Shown one piece after another: positions 60,119-64,000 of a stretch of DNA of 64,000 nt (its first letter is position 1; each line of letters begins with the position of its first letter). The translations under genes and the position numbers were made by a program. The notes below the pieces were generated by a model. It had not been told where the DNA came from and ran no database searches. It was given only the letters and a program-made list of their open reading frames with translations. The stretch is from contig NZ_CANLXG010000005.1 in the NCBI RefSeq assembly GCF_947495025.1, positions 1 to 64,000 on the forward strand, written 5' to 3'. The DNA comes from an uncultured Roseobacter sp. Its GTDB lineage: Bacteria; Pseudomonadota; Alphaproteobacteria; Rhodobacterales; Rhodobacteraceae.

Positions 60119-61116
60119 AGGATGAAGTCCCTAACCTTAAGGACTATGACGCGCGCCTGAAAGACGAGGCGGGCGAAGCGACGCTGGAAGTGCCGCAGTC
60201 CGAGCCGACGTCCAAAACCCAGATCATCGCGATTTACGGCAAAGGCGGTATCGGGAAATCTTTCACGCTGGCCAATCTAAGTCACATGATGGCCGAGCAG
60301 GGCAAGCGCGTTCTGCTGATCGGCTGTGATCCGAAATCCGATACAACGTCGCTGCTGTTCGGTGGCAAGGCCTGCCCGACGATCATCGAGACCTCGACCC
60401 GCAAGAAGCTGGCGGGCGAAGAGGTGAAGATCGGTGACGTCTGTTTCAAGCGCGGTGGTGTGTTCGCGATGGAGCTGGGCGGTCCCGAAGTGGGCCGTGG
60501 CTGTGGTGGACGCGGGATCATCCACGGATTTGAGCTGCTGGAAAAGCTGGGGTTCCATGACTGGGACTTTGACTATGTTCTGCTCGATTTCCTCGGTGAT
60601 GTCGTCTGCGGTGGCTTTGGTCTGCCGATTGCCCGCGATATGGCGCAGAAAGTTATTCTGGTCGCTTCGAACGATCTGCAGTCTCTGTACGTGGCAAACA
60701 ACGTCTGCTCGGCCGTTGAGTATTTCCGCAAGCTTGGTGGCAACGTTGGTGTTGCCGGTCTGGTGATCAATAAGGATGATGGCTCCGGCGAGGCAGCGGC
60801 TTTTGCCGAAGCGGTGGATATCCCGATCCTGGCTGCGATCCCGCAGGACGATGACCTGCGCAAGAAATCCGCAAACTATCAGATTGTCGGCACGGCGCAG
60901 TCCCCCTGGGGCAGCCTGTTCGCAGAGCTGGGTGACAACGTTGCCGAGGCACCGCCGATGCGTCCGAACCCGCTGGATCAGGACGGGTTGCTGGGGCTTT
61001 TTGATGCCTCGGAAACGGGTGGCGATTTTGTCCTGGAGCCGGCAACCGACGAAGACATGCGCGGCAAGAACGCGGCACCGAAACCATCGCTGGAAGTTGT
61101 TTATGACGAAGCCTGA
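60115..61116 (+). CDS. bchX: Chlorophyllide reductase iron protein X
   Basis: The 333-residue NifH-like ATPase of chlorophyllide a reductase (COR). The P-loop is YGKGGIGKSFT, with the Phe after Ser that distinguishes BchX from BchL. The cluster cysteines are in GRGCGGRGI and GDVVCGGFG. The N-terminal 45 residues are an acidic extension. Its end overlaps a 57-codon ORF by 14 bases. Confidence 0.95.
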   Translation: MKDEVPNLKDYDARLKDEAGEATLEVPQSEPTSKTQIIAIYGKGGIGKSFTLANLSHMMAEQGKRVLLIGCDPKSDTTSLLFGGKACPTIIETSTRKKLAGEEVKIGDVCFKRGGVFAMELGGPEVGRGCGGRGIIHGFELLEKLGFHDWDFDYVLLDFLGDVVCGGFGLPIARDMAQKVILVASNDLQSLYVANNVCSAVEYFRKLGGNVGVAGLVINKDDGSGEAAAFAEAVDIPILAAIPQDDDLRKKSANYQIVGTAQSPWGSLFAELGDNVAEAPPMRPNPLDQDGLLGLFDASETGGDFVLEPATDEDMRGKNAAPKPSLEVVYDEA

Positions 61117-61276
61117 ACTGTTTGCGGCCGCAAAGCAGCTGATCGAGCGCAGCCACTGGCTGGGCCAGCAGTCCATGCAGGTCAGTGAAAACGGCCACAA
61201 CGCTATCGAGAAAACAAGAAAGCTGCTGAACGAGATCAGCAGTCTGAGCGCGCCGCAGCGGAAAGAAGACACGTGA
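61103..61276 (+). CDS. 57-residue ORF between bchX and bchY
   Basis: Starts MTKPELFAAAKQLIERSHWL and ends SAPQRKEDT. The ATG at 61103 overlaps the bchX end by 14 bases, and its TGA overlaps the bchY GTG as GTGA. The product would be mostly alpha-helical and soluble. Without it, a ribosome leaving bchX would meet a 156-base gap before bchY, so it is either a real small subunit-like protein or a coupling ORF. I know no family for it. Confidence 0.55.
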   Translation: MTKPELFAAAKQLIERSHWLGQQSMQVSENGHNAIEKTRKLLNEISSLSAPQRKEDT

Positions 61277-62844
61277 AATCAGAAGTCACATATGACGATG
61301 CATCCGAGGTGGAGGTCATCAAGGGCCATCCGCATGGCGACGTGTCACGTGTGACAGGGCAGGAGCCTGCCGATGCGATGGGCTGCCATTCCGGTGCGGA
61401 CATGGCAGAGGCTGCACGTGCCGCCGGCCAGTCCGAGCTGCTGGACAAGTTCCGCGAAGACTATCCGGTAGGACCACATGACAAGCCGCAATCCATGTGC
61501 CCGGCATTCGGGTCGCTGCGCGTCGGTCTGCGGATGAAACGGGTGGCAACGATCCTGAGCGGGTCTGCCTGCTGTGTCTATGGTCTGACCTTCGTGTCGC
61601 ATTTCTACGGCGCGCGGCGGTCGGTCGGGTATGTGCCGTTCAACTCTGAGAGCCTGGTGACGGGCAAACTCTATGAAGACATCCGCGATTCCGTGCATGA
61701 ACTGGCCGACCCGGACCGCTATGACGCGATAGTCGTGACGAACCTCTGTGTGCCGACGGCGAGCGGTGTGCCGCTGCGGTTGCTGCCGGATGAGATCAAC
61801 GGCGTCCGCATTGTCGGTATCGATGTACCGGGCTTTGGTGTCCCCACCCATGCCGAGGCCAAGGACGTTCTGGCCGGAGCCATGCTGAAATACGCCCGTG
61901 CCGAGGTTGAGGCCGGGCCTGTGGCGGCACCTGTGGGCGGGAAATCGACGCGGCCCACCGTGGCGCTGCTGGGCGAGATGTTCCCGGCGGACCCGATGAT
62001 GATCGGGCAGATGCTGGCGCCGATGGGCCTGGCTGCGGGTCCTGTGCTGCCCTGCCGTGAGTGGCGCGAGCTTTATGCAGCGCTCGACTGTTCTGTCGTG
62101 GCTGCTATCCATCCGTTCTATGTGGACACTGTGCGGGAATTCAAAGCGGCCGGGCGACCTGTCGTTGGCTCGGCACCGGTTGGCTATGACGGGACGGCTG
62201 CCTGGCTGAAGGCTATTGGCGAAACCTATGGTGTTTCTGCTGAACAGATTGCAGCTGCCGAGAATGCCGTGCTGCCCGCCATTCAGGGAGCGCTGGCGGC
62301 GACCCCGATCAACGGAACGATTACGCTTTCGGGTTATGAGGGGTCAGAGCTTCTGGTGGCACGCCTGCTGATCGAAAGCGGCGCAAAGGTCCCTTACGTT
62401 GGTACGGCCTGTGCAAACTCGCCCTGGTCGGCAGATGATGCCGCCTGGCTTGAGGCGAAGGGCACGACAGTGAAATACCGCGCCTCGCTCGAAGATGACT
62501 GTGCGGCGATGGAAGCGATCCGGCCTGATCTGGCCATAGGCACGACGCCCGTAGTGCAGAAAGCCAAGGAGCTTGGCATTCCGGGTCTCTATTTCACCAA
62601 CCTGATTTCCGCGCGTCCCCTGATGGGTGTGGCAGGTGCAGGATCGCTGGCCGAGGTGATCAATGCGGCCATCGCCAACAAAGGCCGCATGGACCGGATG
62701 AAAGAATTTTTCGAAGGCGTCGGACACGAAGACACGTCGGGTGTCTGGGAAGGCGCGCCGAACCTGCGCCCGGATTTCCGCGCCCAGCATCAGAAGAAGC
62801 TGGACAAACAGGCGAGGGCGGCTAAGGCCGCACAGATGATTTAA
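61273..62844 (+). CDS. bchY: Chlorophyllide reductase subunit Y
   Basis: A 523-residue NifD-like catalytic subunit of COR, which reduces ring B to the bacteriochlorin. Cluster cysteines appear in QSMCPAFGSLR, SGSACCVYGLTF and VVTNLCVPTASG. The GTG start at 61273 is taken because it overlaps the preceding small ORF; a later start would remove family-like sequence. A highly structured 115-base spacer follows before bchZ. Confidence 0.94.
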   Translation: MKSEVTYDDASEVEVIKGHPHGDVSRVTGQEPADAMGCHSGADMAEAARAAGQSELLDKFREDYPVGPHDKPQSMCPAFGSLRVGLRMKRVATILSGSACCVYGLTFVSHFYGARRSVGYVPFNSESLVTGKLYEDIRDSVHELADPDRYDAIVVTNLCVPTASGVPLRLLPDEINGVRIVGIDVPGFGVPTHAEAKDVLAGAMLKYARAEVEAGPVAAPVGGKSTRPTVALLGEMFPADPMMIGQMLAPMGLAAGPVLPCREWRELYAALDCSVVAAIHPFYVDTVREFKAAGRPVVGSAPVGYDGTAAWLKAIGETYGVSAEQIAAAENAVLPAIQGALAATPINGTITLSGYEGSELLVARLLIESGAKVPYVGTACANSPWSADDAAWLEAKGTTVKYRASLEDDCAAMEAIRPDLAIGTTPVVQKAKELGIPGLYFTNLISARPLMGVAGAGSLAEVINAAIANKGRMDRMKEFFEGVGHEDTSGVWEGAPNLRPDFRAQHQKKLDKQARAAKAAQMI

Positions 62845-62850
62845 TGCGCG

Positions 62851-62864
62851 CTTATGATCATAAG
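62851..62864. repeat. Palindrome after bchY
   Basis: CTTATGATCATAAG is a perfect 14-bp palindrome seven bases after the bchY stop. With flanks it extends to 26 bp with one mismatched pair (TGCGCG...CACGCA). A hairpin role in mRNA processing or stability is likely. Confidence 0.55.
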
Positions 62865-62888
62865 CACGCACGGCGCAGTCCCGCGTCT

Positions 62889-62903
62889 GAGGGCTCTGCC
62901 CTC
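62889..62903 (+). repeat. Hairpin in the bchY-bchZ spacer
   Basis: GAGGGC-TCT-GCCCTC, a perfect 6-bp stem, with no T run. It is the second of three closely spaced stem-loops before bchZ. Confidence 0.5.
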
Positions 62904-62917
62904 GCGCTGCGCGCTCA

Positions 62918-62944
62918 CCCGGAGTATTTCCGGAAGGGTGAAGG
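62918..62944 (+). repeat. Short dispersed intercistronic element, copy 2
   Basis: CCCGGAGTATTTCCGG followed by AAGGGTGAAGG; CCGGA...TCCGG can form a small stem. It matches the inverted copy at 25801-25830 in the bchN-bchB junction. Confidence 0.55.
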
Positions 62945-62959
62945 TGTGGGAGGGCGCGC

Positions 62960-64000
62960 ATGCTGATCACCGACCATGATCGCGCGGGCGGCTATTGGGG
63001 CGCAGTTTACGCTTTTTGTGCTGTTAAGGGTCTGCAGGTTGTCATTGACGGACCTGTGGGCTGCGAGAACCTGCCGGTGACTTCTGTGCTGCATTATACC
63101 GATGCGCTGCCGCCGCACGAATTGCCGATTGTTGTGACCGGTCTGGGCGAAGGTGAGATGGGTGCGGGGACCGAAGAGTCCATGAAGCGCGCCTGGGATA
63201 CCCTGGATCCGGCGCTGCCCGCTGTGGTGGTCACCGGTTCAATTGCCGAGATGATCGGCGGTGGTGTAACGCCACAGGGCACAAACATTCAGAGATTCCT
63301 GCCGCGCACCATTGATGAGGATCAGTGGGAAGCGGCGGATCGGGCGATGACCTGGATTTTTACCGAGTTCGGTATGACCAAGGGTCGGATGCCGCCCGAG
63401 AAGAAACGCGAGGAAGGTGCGCGTCCTCGCGTTAACATTCTCGGCCCGATGTATGGCACGTTCAACATGCCATCTGATCTGGCCGAGATCCGCAGGCTGG
63501 TCGAAGGGATCGGCTGCGAGGTCAACATGGTGATGCCTCTGGGCGCGCATGTGGCTGAAATGAGAGATCTGGTAAATGCGGATGTGAACATCTGCATGTA
63601 CCGCGAGTTCGGGCGCGGGTTGAGCGAGCTTCTTGCCAAGCCGTATCTACAAGCCCCGATAGGGGTCGAGAGCACGACCAGGTTCCTGCGCGCACTGGGG
63701 AACCTGGTGGGCCTCGACCCCGAACCTTTTATCACCCGCGAGAAGCATTCCACGATCAAGCCGGTCTGGGATCTGTGGCGGTCGGTGACGCAGGATTTCT
63801 TTGCCACGGCGAGTTTCGCCATTGTGGCCAATGAAACCTATGCACGCGGCATCCGTCTGTTTCTTGAGGACGACATGGGTCTGCCCTGTGCCTTTGCGGT
63901 GGCGCGGACGGCGGGCAAGAAAACCAACAACGAAGAGGTGCGCGCCCTCATGGGGCAGAGGCGGCCTCTGATCGTGATGGGGTCGATCAACGAAAAAATG
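62960..64000 (+). CDS. bchZ: Chlorophyllide reductase subunit Z (truncated by window end)
   Basis: The NifK-like subunit of COR. 347 codons are visible from the ATG at 62960 and the frame is open to the last base. GPVGCENLPVTSVLHYTDALPPHE near the N-terminus carries the conserved cluster cysteine. VTGLGEGEMGAGTEESM and the GPMYGTFNMPSDLAEIRR strand also fit. GGGAGGG lies about seven bases before the ATG. The puf operon usually follows bchZ. Confidence 0.93.
   Translation, partial: MLITDHDRAGGYWGAVYAFCAVKGLQVVIDGPVGCENLPVTSVLHYTDALPPHELPIVVTGLGEGEMGAGTEESMKRAWDTLDPALPAVVVTGSIAEMIGGGVTPQGTNIQRFLPRTIDEDQWEAADRAMTWIFTEFGMTKGRMPPEKKREEGARPRVNILGPMYGTFNMPSDLAEIRRLVEGIGCEVNMVMPLGAHVAEMRDLVNADVNICMYREFGRGLSELLAKPYLQAPIGVESTTRFLRALGNLVGLDPEPFITREKHSTIKPVWDLWRSVTQDFFATASFAIVANETYARGIRLFLEDDMGLPCAFAVARTAGKKTNNEEVRALMGQRRPLIVMGSINEKM

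Overview
The window reads as a photosynthesis plasmid, or plasmid-derived segment, of an aerobic anoxygenic phototroph of the Roseobacter group (Alphaproteobacteria, Rhodobacteraceae). Three things support this. It holds almost an entire bacteriochlorophyll a and spheroidene/spheroidenone carotenoid gene cluster in the alphaproteobacterial order. Its Mg-protoporphyrin cyclase is the oxygen-dependent AcsF and no bchE is present. A plasmid replication and partition module (DnaA-like initiator, ParA, ParB) lies inside the photosynthesis cluster. This resembles the DnaA-like photosynthesis plasmids described for Roseobacter litoralis and Sulfitobacter guttiformis. Species-level identity is not claimed.

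Layout. (1) 1-17.4 kb: a surface polysaccharide locus that looks more AT-rich, with long spacers. It has an MsbA-type ABC exporter, a FkbM methyltransferase, a HAD protein, a sulfotransferase-like protein, WbqC, an NAD-dependent epimerase, two GT2 glycosyltransferases, a GT61 enzyme, an RgpF-like protein, two DegT-family aminotransferases, a GNAT acetyltransferase and an FdtA-type ketoisomerase. (2) 17.5-23.7 kb, minus strand: ppaA-ppsR, then bchG-pucC-like-bchP-idi. (3) 24.0-39.6 kb, plus strand: bchFNBHLM-lhaA-puhABC-orf-acsF-puhE-hemA, almost without gaps. (4) 39.7-42.3 kb: cycA (cytochrome c2), a cytochrome c'/c556-type protein, a Tat-exported YHS protein and a VPLPA-type sorted protein. 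(5) 42.3-46.3 kb: the replicon, with a small membrane protein and DnaA-like initiator on the minus strand, a spacer with four 11-bp iterons, then parAB. (6) 46.3-50.5 kb, minus strand: crtA-bchI-bchD-bchO. (7) 50.6-54.5 kb: crtI-crtB-tspO and an unknown six-helix membrane protein. (8) 54.5-57.0 kb, minus strand: crtD-crtC. (9) 57.0-64.0 kb: crtE-crtF, then bchC-bchX-orf57-bchY-bchZ. bchZ runs off the right edge and the puf genes would be expected beyond it.

Regulation. Ten TGT-N12-ACA palindromes, the PpsR/CrtJ operator form, lie at ppaA/bchF, bchG, crtA/crtI, crtD/crtE, bchC and the unknown gene at 53868. PpsR and its cobalamin-binding antirepressor PpaA/AerR are encoded here.

Most notable observations. 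A perfect 14-bp palindrome (GTCCCCGCGGGGAC) occurs six times in 4.5 kb. It begins in the parAB module and continues inside the coding regions of bchO and bchD, as if the plasmid's centromere had spread through chlorophyll genes. The cycA Shine-Dalgarno is buried in a long hairpin. Two very small ORFs are stitched by stop/start overlaps between bchX and bchY (57 aa) and between bchN and bchB (15 aa).
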